This document shows, in pieces, positions 39,312 to 51,400 of a stretch of 56,875 bases of DNA. The notes under the pieces are model-generated. The model was not told where the DNA came from and did not search any database. It saw only the letters and a program-made list of their open reading frames with translations. How positions within the stretch are numbered: the first letter of the stretch is position 1; each line of letters begins with the position of its first letter. The position numbers and the translations under genes are program-made. This DNA is from a virus. The stretch spans positions 1 through 56,875 of the IMG/VR virus record IMGVR_UViG_3300025617_000805; one strand, written 5' to 3'.

Positions 39312-40785
39312 CTTTTAGGAAACATTCAACTAATTTTTCTGAAACATCAGAGTTAGTTTCTAATGCTACTCCTACAAGCTCTCCCTGGCCCTCAATGCTT
39401 GCTAGCCCATCTTGGGCTACAAAAACTTTATCCCCTTTCTTAACAGCACCTATAATTCTAACAGGTACTCTTCCTTTTAATGCTACTGCTTGTCCTTGTG
39501 CTTCTGCATTCATTAAGAAAGCAGGCTTTTCTGAAATTACACCAGCTACAACACTTGCAGGTGTTGCTAATGCCATTTCGTGTTCTTCGTGCTCACAAAC
39601 TGCGACTACTGTGCCTACTGAATATTCAGCTTCTGTAGTATATTTTTCTGCTAAATCAGCATATTTTGCACCAGTAGATATACCGTTAAAGAAATTTGCT
39701 GTTAAATTGCCGCTTCCATCTCTTAAAGCAACAGTGTTTACACCAGAATTAATACTAGGTAGATAAGTTGTTGTTCCGCTATCCGGAGTCAATCCTCCTG
39801 CTACTGTTGCAACACCGACAAAATTATCAGCATAAACATTGCTCCATTTTAAAACGGAGGTTCCTAGACTAAAGGCAGAGCTAGAGGCAGGATTAATTCC
39901 TGTGCTTTGAATTGTTACACTATGTACTGCTGTTCCAGATTGGTTGTTTGCTTTAAATTTAATTAGGTTATTATTGCCAACGGCGTTTTGTATTACACCT
40001 TGATTATCGTTTTCGATGTAAATTTTTAAATCTAAGCCATCACCGATTGCAATACCATCATCTGTAAATTCAGCAATACCAGTAAACGCTGCTGCGCCAG
40101 CTCTTATATAGTCAGAAGCTTCGAAGCCGCCTAATCTATCTGAGTCAGCTGCTGTGCCCCAATATCTGTGACCAGTTGTAGTAACACCTGTCTGATAATT
40201 TGTATTAACAAGAGTTAAGCCTTGTTTAATATGAGTAAATCCTGGAATAGCGTTTTCTTGATCTGAAGAGTCAATTTCAAAACTATCAGCAGAAACTGTG
40301 TATATTGGATTATTTTCTGCATATGCTATCATAACATTATGATTTACCGCAAGCACGTCTCTTACTTGACGTGTAACCATTTGTGTAATGTTACCAGCAG
40401 TTCCCTGGGGGCCGACTAAAACATATCCGCCACTACCTAAAGCATATAATTGTTCGTTAGCAGTGTCCCACCAAAAATCACCTATGGTCAAGCCAGTCGG
40501 TGCTGTAGCACTTACTTCCGCTCCACCTGTGGTACGGAACTTTGTTCCATCGTAAAACTTTAATTTTGAACTACCACTGTCGTACCATATTTGTCCTGAT
40601 ATTGCCTTAGGCGGTTCGTTAGCACTAGAAAAGTTTTCTAATAAAAATAAAAAGTTTTCGTTTTGGATTTCACCATATCCTGCGTAGTTTTTTCCTATGA
40701 ACTTAAGATCAGTTGTTTGATCTACTGTTCCATCTTCTACAACAGTTATTGGTGTGTTGTTGTAACGATCAATTTGATAAGCCAT
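39307..40785 (-). CDS. tail fibre protein with C-terminal chaperone-like domain, 492 aa
   Basis: The first ~85 residues follow the marine-phage fibre attachment pattern (DGTVDQTTDLKFIGKNYAGYGEIQNENF, split here as in its neighbours; SGQIWYD; KLKFYDG). The middle is a beta-rich shaft. The C-terminus begins ADLAEKYTTEAEYSVGTVV and ends in repeated short beta strands, as in the intramolecular-chaperone (peptidase G2-like) domains that finish many phage fibres. One of three tandem paralogues. A variant late promoter box stands 25 bases before its ATG. Confidence 0.75.
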   Translation of the reverse strand: MAYQIDRYNNTPITVVEDGTVDQTTDLKFIGKNYAGYGEIQNENFLFLLENFSSANEPPKAISGQIWYDSGSSKLKFYDGTKFRTTGGAEVSATAPTGLTIGDFWWDTANEQLYALGSGGYVLVGPQGTAGNITQMVTRQVRDVLAVNHNVMIAYAENNPIYTVSADSFEIDSSDQENAIPGFTHIKQGLTLVNTNYQTGVTTTGHRYWGTAADSDRLGGFEASDYIRAGAAAFTGIAEFTDDGIAIGDGLDLKIYIENDNQGVIQNAVGNNNLIKFKANNQSGTAVHSVTIQSTGINPASSSAFSLGTSVLKWSNVYADNFVGVATVAGGLTPDSGTTTYLPSINSGVNTVALRDGSGNLTANFFNGISTGAKYADLAEKYTTEAEYSVGTVVAVCEHEEHEMALATPASVVAGVISEKPAFLMNAEAQGQAVALKGRVPVRIIGAVKKGDKVFVAQDGLASIEGQGELVGVALETNSDVSEKLVECFLKV

Positions 40786-40810
40786 GTTTCTTTAACCCCA
40801 TATACACATG

Positions 40811-40818
40811 TATTTATT
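40811..40818 (-). promoter_or_regulatory. T4-like late promoter box (AATAAATA variant)
   Basis: AATAAATA on the minus strand, 25 bases before the ATG at 40785, in the 37-base gap between two fibre genes. Same variant as at 2172 and 45406. Confidence 0.5.
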
Positions 40819-40822
40819 CATA

Positions 40823-42673
40823 TTAAACACTAGACGCTGGTCCAGATGTTAGCTGCCACTCATTAGTTCCACCGTTGTCTACCACTATATAGTGTTTTAG
40901 ATCACGTGTAATAGTTACATTTACAGAACCTGTTGCATCTGTACCTTGTGACACTGACTGTATTACTGTTTTATTATTAGTTCCGTTACTGTCAACTGCT
41001 GTTGTTGCAACTACAATATTTCCTGAAGTATTAGGTTGCTGTGAAACTGTAACCTCAATACCTGTAACTGTTGCTCCAGCAAGAGATGTAGTATGAATGC
41101 TTGCTGTTCTACCAACTGCTGAATCTGCGGGCGAATATAAATCGCTTAAAACACTTATAATATTTGCTGGTGATAATCCTGTAACATCTAAACTAAATCC
41201 TACGTGGGAACTTGCTAGAAGATCGTCAACATATCCTTTATTTGTTGCATGTGTTGATCCGCTAGGTGATGCTACATTTGTTATTTGATTATTGTTAACA
41301 TTAATAACACCTGTTGGATTTAAATTTAAATCCCCCGAAGTAGTGGAAATAGTATTAGCAGAATCTACACCTACTTCAATAGAGCCAGCTGTTACATTAG
41401 TTAATGCACCTACACTTGTTACAGCAGGAGCACTGGTAACATTGTATAATGTAGTAGAATCTAACATTAAGGATCCGTCAATATAATATCCCTTATTATT
41501 TGGAATATTAAGATCCGTACTAATTTGCCAGGCGTCAGTGCCAAAATCCCAAGTTATAGTTTTGTCATCGCCCTGCACTTTAACAAGAATACCTGCACCA
41601 TCTGCTTGTGCTTCAGTTAGCATAGTACTATCGTCTGTAATACCTAATTCAATATTTTTGTCTGCTATTCTTAATATAGTACTATCAACACTTGTAGTAG
41701 TTCCTTCAACTATTAAGTTGCCGGCAATTCTAGCATCACCTTCTACGTCTAATGTATGTGACGGAGTAGCTGTAAATATGCCAACTCTTTCTTCCTGAGC
41801 ATCAACAAATATAGCATTTTTTGTAATACCTTCAGCATTCACTGTTACTGCAAAGTCTTGGTTTTTAAGTCTACTTTCTAAAACTATCCTAGTACCACTT
41901 ACTTTAAGAGATGTATTAGAACCTGTACCAATTGTTAAACCATTATTATTATCTATAAACAATGTACCTGTCATTGTTCCTGCTCTATCTGCTGGAACAA
42001 ATTGGTCGGCACTAATAACTTCGCCTGCTTGATTGATAACATTTTGTGCTAGTTTTGCAGTACCGTGATAGACGAATCCTGTTTCATCTATAAAATTAAA
42101 TCCTTTAAGAATATTCTCTGAAAGTTCTGCAGGTAAACTTGCACTAGGATTAGGTGTAAATTCTTGGTTACTTAAAATAGCAACTAATTGTCCGGCGAGA
42201 TATAATTCTGCAACTGTACGTTCTCTTTCTAGTGTATCAGTTATTGTTCTAATTTTAAATCCGCTTTCACCTTGCTGTTCAGTATATATTGGACCTGCAA
42301 GAATTGGTCCTGAACTAGGACTAGTTGCAAAGAACAATTGTTTAGTAAACGGATTAATGTATAGATCACCTTCTGTAAGAGTAGGAGTGTCTGAACTTAC
42401 AATAGGGGCGCCGGCAGTTTCAAAATCTTCACCGTTGTATACTTTAATACGTCCATTGTTTGTATCATACCATATTTGTCCTCTAATAGGATTACTAGGA
42501 GCAAAACCAGCAGCAAAATTTTCTAATAATTTTACAAAATTTTCGTTAAACTGTTCGCCGAATCCTACATAGTTTCTGCCTATTAATGTTAAATCAGTAG
42601 AATTAGTATCTACTATTCCATCAATTAGATCAACTAATAAAGATCCGTCACTTTTATTAATTTGATAACTCAT
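40823..42673 (-). CDS. tail fibre protein, 616 aa
   Basis: Has the same attachment pattern at the N-terminus as its neighbours: DGIVDTNSTDLTLIGRNYVGFGE, then FNENFVKLLENF and RGQIWYD. The shaft contains a GDARIAGNLIVEGTTTSVDST element typical of trimeric fibres. The last ~110 residues are Thr/Val/Asn-rich beta structure and may form the receptor-binding tip. Its start overlaps the upstream fibre gene by 4 bases, so it is co-translated with it. No collar domain is seen. Confidence 0.7.
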   Translation of the reverse strand: MSYQINKSDGSLLVDLIDGIVDTNSTDLTLIGRNYVGFGEQFNENFVKLLENFAAGFAPSNPIRGQIWYDTNNGRIKVYNGEDFETAGAPIVSSDTPTLTEGDLYINPFTKQLFFATSPSSGPILAGPIYTEQQGESGFKIRTITDTLERERTVAELYLAGQLVAILSNQEFTPNPSASLPAELSENILKGFNFIDETGFVYHGTAKLAQNVINQAGEVISADQFVPADRAGTMTGTLFIDNNNGLTIGTGSNTSLKVSGTRIVLESRLKNQDFAVTVNAEGITKNAIFVDAQEERVGIFTATPSHTLDVEGDARIAGNLIVEGTTTSVDSTILRIADKNIELGITDDSTMLTEAQADGAGILVKVQGDDKTITWDFGTDAWQISTDLNIPNNKGYYIDGSLMLDSTTLYNVTSAPAVTSVGALTNVTAGSIEVGVDSANTISTTSGDLNLNPTGVINVNNNQITNVASPSGSTHATNKGYVDDLLASSHVGFSLDVTGLSPANIISVLSDLYSPADSAVGRTASIHTTSLAGATVTGIEVTVSQQPNTSGNIVVATTAVDSNGTNNKTVIQSVSQGTDATGSVNVTITRDLKHYIVVDNGGTNEWQLTSGPASSV

Positions 42674-44781
42674 AATTCAATTTTCCCAGTAAATATGATA
42701 TAGTTGATTGCTAAAAATGGATTCATTACATCTAACGCATTGCCAAGATTTTTAATCGTATCTCCTGTGACAGGATCGGGAATCACATCAGCTAAAACTC
42801 CGCCTGATCTTGGATATCCTTGTCCTTGATTATCATCTGCAGAATCAATTGTATAAGGCTGACTTATTGATTCTGCCGGGCTTGTTCCGTCGTTTAACTT
42901 AGGATCTTTACTCATTGCATAAAACTGTTTTACAATATCTCCTTCGACATCAGATTGTAATGTATGTTCATGCTCTGGTAAATTATCTATATCAATTGTA
43001 ACTTCTTGTGAGCCTTCTTTATTACCTAGCTCTGCAGCTCTTTGGCCTGTAACTACTCCTGCGGCAGTACCTCCCATATTGTCAAGACCTAAAGGTAATC
43101 GTCCTCTTAAATCTGGTAGACCAAATTTATTTTCACTAGGATTATCTTTAAATGCTGTTCCTATTGTGTCGAACAATAGTTCGTAGGTTTCTTCGTCCAC
43201 TTCTCTTCCGTCGCATACTAACCATATTCCGCCATTGTATAATACTCTACCATCTGATGGAATAATTCCTGCATATGGTACTACAGTTCCTGGAGGAGTA
43301 ACTGGGACTAAATTTAAAAGTGTACGTGTACTTGTCTTTTTTAATCCAGTGTCATTGCCAGAAATTCGATTAATTAACAATTCGTCATCGAACAAATTAG
43401 TTACGACAGGATTTTTTCCTGAAATAAACGTATTAGCAACAGAAGTAGTAAATGTTTTTGTGTTTCCGCCTGTCGAACCATCAAACGATATTTGATTTGC
43501 TGTTATATCACCTGTGATTATAAATGTAGTAGCACTAGTGATTCTATTTGCCCTAGTAGCTGTTCCGGAAAGTGTACCTGTTACATCACCTTCTAAATCA
43601 CCAATAAATTTGTTAGCGTAAACATTTCTATATTTTAATAATTGTGTTCCAATGTCACGAGTAAGAGAACCGTCTGGTAAAATGTTTGTAAAAGTAGTAT
43701 CTCCTGCAACATTTAAATCGCCGCCGATATATGTATTTTTTGCAACACCTAGCCCACCTTTGGTTACAATTGCTCCAGATCCAAATGTTGTACTTTCTGC
43801 TACTCCGTTTACAAGTAACGAATCACTTGCTTGAATTGTACCTGTTACATCTAATGCGTATCCTGGATTTTGATTATTAATACCAACATTAGTAGATGCA
43901 TCTACTTTAATTACAGTTTTGTTAATGCCTTCGTCATTAACTCTTATATCAATTGCAGCTCCACTTGTGTTATGTTGAATAATTGCAGACTCGCCTTCGA
44001 CGCCGACAGTTAATTGGCCTCCACTACCTACTAATAATCCGCTGTTGTTCTTTATTCTAAGCTGTTGATTTGTAGTAGAAATAACATCGCTTCTTAAAAA
44101 GTTACTTGCTAATACTGTTTCTGCACCAACTAGTAAATTTTCTGCTTTTTCTGCTGTACCAATTATTTTAGGTATTCCGCTGGCTCCGAATGTATTGAAA
44201 CTAAGATTTATTCCTGCTTTTAAACTTGAAAATCCTGGTATAGTTGTCTTAGGGGTAAATGCTTCTCCGCTAATTATAGCAACTGGAACTGCATCTACTT
44301 CTACTCGTATAATACTGTGCTCTAAATTATCTATACCTATAATTCTTTCTGGAGAGGCTCCTGTTGCTAGTCCATCACTAAATTGCGGTCCTACTAGAGT
44401 CCAGCCTGCACCTGTAAACAAATAAAGTTGTTGATTATCAGTATCTGACCATAAGTCGCCAGCAACACTAGCACTTGCTTCAGGTTGTGTATCTCCTTTC
44501 TTTAAATTGCCAGCGGCAACAAATTGAGTAGAGTCGTAAATTTTTAATTGCGGAGATGCTGCGTTTGTATCGTACCATAATTGTCCTGTTACAGGCCTAC
44601 TAGGTTCAGTAGAACTTGCAAAATTTTCTAGTAGATGTAAAAAGTTTTCTGCTATTGCTTCGCCGTAGCTCGTTACACTTCTACCAGGAAATTTTAAATC
44701 TGTTTCCTGATTAATAGTTCCATCTTCTATAATTATAGTGCCATTGTCTACCGCATTTGTAAAACTAATAGTATATGCCAT
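42670..44781 (-). CDS. tail fibre protein with phage tail-collar domain, 703 aa
   Basis: N-terminal attachment pattern (DGTINQETDLKFPGRSVTSYGE; TGQLWYD) shared with the two fibres downstream, a long beta-rich shaft with GDLNVAGDTTFTNILPDGS, and a C-terminal collar domain of the T4 gp12 short-fibre type: GGIWLVCDGREVDEETYELLF, then GLPDLRGRLPLGLDNMGG. That domain contacts or irreversibly binds host receptors in known phages. It follows the 200-aa gene after 3 bases and precedes the 616-aa fibre with a 4-base overlap. Confidence 0.8.
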   Translation of the reverse strand: MAYTISFTNAVDNGTIIIEDGTINQETDLKFPGRSVTSYGEAIAENFLHLLENFASSTEPSRPVTGQLWYDTNAASPQLKIYDSTQFVAAGNLKKGDTQPEASASVAGDLWSDTDNQQLYLFTGAGWTLVGPQFSDGLATGASPERIIGIDNLEHSIIRVEVDAVPVAIISGEAFTPKTTIPGFSSLKAGINLSFNTFGASGIPKIIGTAEKAENLLVGAETVLASNFLRSDVISTTNQQLRIKNNSGLLVGSGGQLTVGVEGESAIIQHNTSGAAIDIRVNDEGINKTVIKVDASTNVGINNQNPGYALDVTGTIQASDSLLVNGVAESTTFGSGAIVTKGGLGVAKNTYIGGDLNVAGDTTFTNILPDGSLTRDIGTQLLKYRNVYANKFIGDLEGDVTGTLSGTATRANRITSATTFIITGDITANQISFDGSTGGNTKTFTTSVANTFISGKNPVVTNLFDDELLINRISGNDTGLKKTSTRTLLNLVPVTPPGTVVPYAGIIPSDGRVLYNGGIWLVCDGREVDEETYELLFDTIGTAFKDNPSENKFGLPDLRGRLPLGLDNMGGTAAGVVTGQRAAELGNKEGSQEVTIDIDNLPEHEHTLQSDVEGDIVKQFYAMSKDPKLNDGTSPAESISQPYTIDSADDNQGQGYPRSGGVLADVIPDPVTGDTIKNLGNALDVMNPFLAINYIIFTGKIEL

Positions 44782-44784
44782 TTA

Positions 44785-45387
44785 TTATACCCCCGATAGA
44801 CTCTGAATACGCACTGTGTAGTCGATTTGTATAAGTCTGTTGAGTGACTTTTGTACAGGATGGAAAATTACATGGGTTAATAATCTACCAGAACCGCTAG
44901 GATCGTATGCCCTTAATCCTAGTTCATCAAATACATATAAACTATCACTTTGCGTTGCTGTGTCAAACGCATCCTGGCCGTTTGGCTCACTATAATCTAA
45001 CAAACAACTTACTACTACATCTGTATAGTTTGTGCCACTTACGTGTCTTGTTTCTATTTTATTACGCACAGGATCAACATTGTTAACACTCCTGTCGTCA
45101 ACAATTTTAGTATACGTTTGATTGTATAAACTTGCATTTGTTCCTGTAGAGTTTGGAGTTAGGTATGTAATTATACCTGTTTCGTCTACGCTAGTTCCGC
45201 CATTTCCAAAACTCATTTCATAAATCCAGCTAGTGCCAGCATTTGCTACACTTTCTGCAAGACTTATACTCATGTTTTCATAATGGATTGCATTTCTTTT
45301 ATTGACATATTCAACATCATTCTCTGGATCGAAAATCCGAATGTGCCCTTGTATCAATAAGCTCTGTGAATCTTGTAATTTTTCCAT
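44785..45387 (-). CDS. small virion structural protein, 200 aa
   Basis: Begins MEKLQDSQSLLIQGHIRIFDPENDVEYVNKRNAIHYENM, then an Ala/Gly/Ser region ISLAESVANAGTSWIYEMSFGNGGTSVDETG and a beta-rich end with LRAYDPSGSGRLLTHVIFHPVQKSLNR. I associate this protein type with the tail or baseplate region of marine T4-like phages. It stands between the giant protein and the fibres. A late promoter variant lies 18 bases before the ATG and a ribosome site (AAGGA) in between. Confidence 0.6.
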   Translation of the reverse strand: MEKLQDSQSLLIQGHIRIFDPENDVEYVNKRNAIHYENMSISLAESVANAGTSWIYEMSFGNGGTSVDETGIITYLTPNSTGTNASLYNQTYTKIVDDRSVNNVDPVRNKIETRHVSGTNYTDVVVSCLLDYSEPNGQDAFDTATQSDSLYVFDELGLRAYDPSGSGRLLTHVIFHPVQKSLNRLIQIDYTVRIQSLSGV

Positions 45388-45405
45388 TTTAATTCCTTGA
45401 CATCG

Positions 45406-45413
45406 TATTTATT
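45406..45413 (-). promoter_or_regulatory. T4-like late promoter box (AATAAATA variant)
   Basis: Minus-strand AATAAATA overlapping the stop codon of the giant gene and 18 bases before the ATG at 45387. It could start the fibre transcript independently of the giant gene. Confidence 0.5.
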
Positions 45414-48400
45414 AAGGTAAGTCCACCTCTACTGATCTTATAAATCTTGCTACTTCAGATTCTGAATTTCTTAATGAAACACCCGGTAAACTAAAGGTTT
45501 TACCTGTTTTCTTAACAAACTGGATTCTTGCATTAGCATTTGGTGCATCTACTAAAGTAACTGTATTAGTTGCTGTGTCTACACTGTACTGTGCAGGTAA
45601 TGTTATATCTCCTGCCGGAGAATCTTGATCTACGGTATAATCATAAACATTTATGTCATATTTACGTAATCTAGTACCGCCTACAAAAACTTCTAACTCA
45701 TCTATACTAGAAATATCAAAGTTTACTGTATATGTTGTTCCGCCAGTATTTTCAGCTGTATCTACAATTGTTTCGTCTTTGTAAGGTATAGTTTCTGTAA
45801 CACCCTGATTGTAAACTCTGGTTCCTGCTTCGTGTAATTCTTTGATACCTGTTCCTAGAGTGCCTCGTCTAAGTTGTCTTAAACGATTATCTTGAATTAC
45901 AAAGTATTCGATACGTTCGCCATTGATAAACACAACACCTGGTATATTTTTTGCCTTGTTTGGTTCAGGCAATCCTTCTACCGAATCTAATTCAATAGCA
46001 GTGTCATACCAATTTAAATCTTGTGCAAGAGTATATCTATATGTATCGTTAAGACGCTTGTAGTGTGTTCTATTAAGCATATCTTTAAATACTCTATATC
46101 CAAACTTGCCAGATATCGGCGTTCCTCTAACTTGTAGGATGTCTATTACATCATTTTCTGTTAAATCTTTTTCAATTCTTAGATATTGTCTATCATCAGT
46201 TAGTGTATAATCAACATTAGGTGTTAATCTACTTCCGTTAACTAAAACAAAAACATATTGTACATCTGTTGCAGCTTCAGATAGTTTGATCAATCCGTTA
46301 GTTAAGCTACGATATTCGTTGTAATCAGTTAAACTAGGATCTAGTGTAATTTTTGAAACAACTTCTAAATTAAATCTATCAAAGTTTTGTAAATCGTGGT
46401 TTGTAAACGTTACAATTTTTATTTGAGCATCTTGAGCTGGTGCTGTGTTAAATTGTATTGTTCCATTATTAACCGTGTATTCTCCGGTGTGTACGTAAAC
46501 TTTTAATCTATCTCCTGTATTACCAACGCCAGTAGACAACTCTATACTAGAATTTGCACTGCTCCATCGATATTGAATATTTTTTGTAAGTAATTCGTCG
46601 TTTAAGAAAACAGAAATATTTTCAGCTACAATTGTACTAGGTTCTTGTTGATATTGTCTTAGCACATATTCTCTAGTAGAACTTACAGTAAATGTTTCAT
46701 TATAATCTGCTATTAATGCAAGATTATCTACAAAAACAAGCATATTTTGTTCTACAGGAGATTTATATAAAGGTACATTGTCTAATACAAAGTTCACAGT
46801 ATTTCCGTCGCCTACTTCTAATTGTTCTGCAACAACACTGTATGACTGATCTCCTGCGCCGAATACACTGTATCTTATAATATTACCAGCAAACGGAGGT
46901 TCATCAAATCTTAATACTAATCTGCCTTGATCATCACCGAATGTTTCGTCGGCTTCCACTAATGTAACATTAACAGGTATACCGGCTACAGTAACATACA
47001 CTTGTAAGTCTTCCGCAAACGGAACCTGAGTAATATAGTTATTAACTGCTTCTTCTGCAACAAATTCATCAATATCGTAAATGTTTGCTCCAGCTTGATC
47101 CATCAATACAATACTTACTAGATTTTCTCCAGTAATAATACCATTTCCTGATTCAGGTAACGTAACTGTACTATTTGCCATATTAAGTGTTATGTCACTA
47201 GTGTTTATCACTGTATCATTAATTTTTGCAAATATACTTGCTGTATTTGCAGGAAGATTATCAACTGTGAATACACTAGTATAAGGATCTACCTTGAATG
47301 TGTAAACATACATTTTACTAGAGCCGTCACCTGGGCGATCGTACACTTTAATATCTAGTGTATCTACAACGTGTCCTGGAACTACTTCTTCTGGTCCAGA
47401 AGTATTAGTTATAGTTACTATTCCGTCTCCGTCTACAATAATGTCTTCTGCTCGAAGCCCTGTTGCTGTAGAATAATTAAGATCACCGCCCTGTAATTGA
47501 GTATCATAACTTGTAGGATCTGGTGTAATAGATCCGTCGCTGGTAATTTTTCTTACTACAAACAAATCGTCAGACGCAGAACTAATACCATAATCGTCTA
47601 AGTCTAGATAATCCGTAACGCCGTCACCTGTTAAACTTGGCATCAATGCATTGGCATTAGTTTGATCCTGTGTGCCATAGTTTTCGTCATCTATGCGTAC
47701 ACCATTTTTATAAACATTGTACACAACACCGTTTTCTAATGGTTGACTTAATTGTAATCTAATAGTACTACCATCTAATTGGAATACTTCGTCTTCATAA
47801 GTTGTGTCATAGTCATCCCAAGTACTGGTATACCAACCATCTAATTCTGTCATCCATCCTGCTGCTCCAGCAAAACTGAAACTTGTAATTTCAACTCCGC
47901 CGTAGTCTACACCTGTCATTAACTGTGGTAAATCTTTGCCCAACTGTCCAGTTGTAGGATTATAGTAATGTTGTATTCTATCAGCTGCTGAAAGAACACT
48001 GATGTCTTTATTATAAGATACAACAATTTCACTTCCACTAGCAGGCGGTGTAGTAAATTCTATTTCTCCTAGCTGTCTAGTAAATCCTAGGCTTGTGTCT
48101 TCTTTATTATAATAGGTGTAATTATTTTGTAAAACTTCTACACCGTTAACTTTTATGTCAATAGCAGTAACATCATAAGATATAGGCCATTTTAATGTAA
48201 ACACTGTGGTATTTGTTCCGCCTACAAATGTTTCTGTTTCTGCGATTTCATTAATTTCGTATCTGCCTTGAATTCTATCGAACTTAAGAACTGTTCTAGC
48301 AGAGCGGACTACGTTATCTCCGATGATAGCAACTGCTCTAGCTGCCGTGCCACCTTCGTCTAATCCGCCTTCGATTGTAATTACAGGTGTTTTTGTAAAT

Positions 48401-51400
48401 CCATTGCCTACATCAAGTATTTCTATTGCATTTACTTTTCCGTTGCTTACATATGCTACTGCTTTAGCTGTTGTTTCAACGTCAAATACAACCTGCGGAG
48501 CTTGAATATATCCGTTGCCGCTGTCTGCAATTTTGATATCCACAAGTTGGAACTTGTTATTTTCTTGCCACGCTAAGTCTGGATAACTTAATGCTCCTTC
48601 ACTTACACTAGATATTGTTCCGTTGTCATATGTAAAATTACGTGTGGTAATTTTTCTTAACGATTCATTATAATAAGGCGGTAAATCAAAATCACTAACA
48701 AAATTTTGAGCAGTATCAGCGGATTCGTAAGAACTTATAAACTCTCTTACTTTAGTTCTAAAAGGTTTAGCTTCGTTGATAAAGTCTTCATAATTTTCTA
48801 AATTGTCATTTTCAAAATTAATTTTTTGCTCAAGATTTCCTACATTATGTTTTGCTTTTACAAAACTAGATTTAAATGCCCAATCTATGTAATTTTGTTC
48901 GCTGAACGCATATCTTACACTTGCAAAGAACAACTCATTATAATGTATAGCAAGCTCATCAACAAAAATACTATCTCGTAAAGTTTCTAAGATAACACGA
49001 GTTTCTGTGATAGGTAGATTATCATAGAATGTTAAATCAAACGTATCACTATCATAACCTATTTTATTTGCAGCTGTATCATAAAGAGTATTCTTAAACT
49101 GGATAGTACCGTTCTGTCTACCTACTGTCTTAAAGTTTACTGTGTAGTCAACATTTTCTTGATCGTCTATTTGTTCTAATAATAGCCAGCCACCTGTACC
49201 TACATTATTAATCTTCACGAGATCGCCTACTTCAGATTCTAAGAAATCTAATTCGTAACTTTGATCTATTATATAATCTATTTTACTAAACTCGCTGTAT
49301 GTGTCGGCATACCAATCTACATAGTTCCAATACTGACTTGTATCATATTGCTGTGCAGTAATCTTTTCCCATTCTTCTAAATCAAAATTCCATCTAGATA
49401 GTGTCCAACGTCCTCTAGCACTAGAGTCAGCATTTACAAGAACACTAAAGTTTCTTAAAGTAACCGTTGTTTCGTCGGTGTATTTGTCTCCGCCTGACAC
49501 AACAACTACGTTTGCTATTCCGCCAGACGAGTTTAGTTCAAACTCTAATACTGCTCCTGATCCAATACCGTCTACTTTATACGACGGTGGCACTAGATAT
49601 CCTCTGCCTGGATCAACAATGTCAACTCTAGTAATAGATCCTTCAACAATTACAGGTGTTAATTGTGCAGTTTTTAATCTAGCTGTACCTACAAATTGAA
49701 GTTCTTGTTCTGTATCTAAAATTAAATCGTATAAATTTGTAGATATAGACGGTGGTGCTTCTTTTTCAAACAATCTATCCAAGTCATAATCATCTACAAT
49801 TAAATAGTTTTTAAGAGTAGAATTAGTTCTTTCTATAAGTTGTTTTAGAGCTTCTACCTTATTGACAAACATACTTTGTCTTGGTTTATTAAGTACTCCG
49901 TATTGTTGTTTTGCCTTTAAATTAATATCAGGAACTGGCCTGTCATAAGCGTCATAACCAACTAAACTATCAAACCATTTTTGTTCTATATCTCTATTCG
50001 GAGTGCTGGTTGCAAGTCCTTCTGTGATAATTTGATACTGAGAGTGAATATTTCTAGTTGTATCATCTACTGTCCAATATTGGAAATTAATAGCAACATC
50101 TCTGTCAGATAATAATCCATCGCAGTTATGAACTATAAATTTATTATCTTTTAATAGGCTTACAAATTTATATCCTTGGATATGCGGGTTTCTAATTAAG
50201 TTTTCTACTTCGTTACAACTAATTGTTCTTGGTGCTAGATCAGGAACAATAACTTTGTCTGACACCCAGAAATAATACTTATTAGAGAATGTTTGCGAAA
50301 CTGAGTCAAAAATTGATTTTTGTACGTAAATTTCATCACCGTATTTAGGTTGTCCGCTTATACCTTCATTAAGACCTTCTTCTGTGTCTGCCAATTCTGC
50401 CCATTCTGAAGGAAGATAATTACTTTCTACCCATTCGCATACTTCTACATCTGTACCTTCAAATAATGTATTCCATGTATTTGTTTGATATATTGTATTT
50501 CCTTGGTAAGGATTAACCCACAGTCCTTGACTAAGATTCCACCATAGTTGTCCAACTTGTCGTTCTCCCCAAGTTGCTAGTTCGTCTACAGTAACTTGAG
50601 TTGTTCCTACAGAATACACAGCAGGATCATAGTGTACTTTATAACTAATATTTTGATCAGCTATTCCTGCAATTTTGCCTTGAATAGGATCTATAAAGTC
50701 TAGTCGTTCTATCAGCTGATTAGTATCCGTATTGTATAAAAATATTCCTTTTATCTTTTCTAAATCTACCATGTCAATTGGCGATCTAATTATTTCAATA
50801 CATTTACTATTTCTTTCTTTTCTAAAATCTTGTACAATTCCCTGATATGTTTCGCTATCAGTATATGTAGGATTAGCAATGTATACGTGATTATTATTGA
50901 ATAATATTTCTTTGCCGTAGCCTACCATGTCTTCCAGATCTGTTTCTAAAGACTGTGCAGGAATATATGTAGTATCTACTTTTTCAAATACATGCACACT
51001 TCCGATATTCTTATTAGTTTTAAAGAAAGTTGTAAAGCCATTGTCAAATAAGGTTTCTTGTCCGCTTAACTCACTATCTTTGTCTAAAACATAATCAGTT
51101 CCATATATTAAATTTGAAAATTCTACTAGTTGTGAGTGTACATTAAATGTTGTATCTAAAGTAATGTCTCCACGACTGCTAGTGACAGCAACACTGTCGT
51201 TTAATCCATGTACTTTAAATCCAAACTGATCGTCTACTTCTACATTTGGACTTATTAATCGTTGAGTTAAGTCAAATCCAGAGTCTTTTAATTCGTAAAC
51301 ACTTACTGTGCCTTTATTTGCAACAGTATTAATTACATTGCCTTCTTCGTCTTTGTCGACATCGTTGTACGGTTCGCCTACAAACAAAGTTTTTCCGTCA

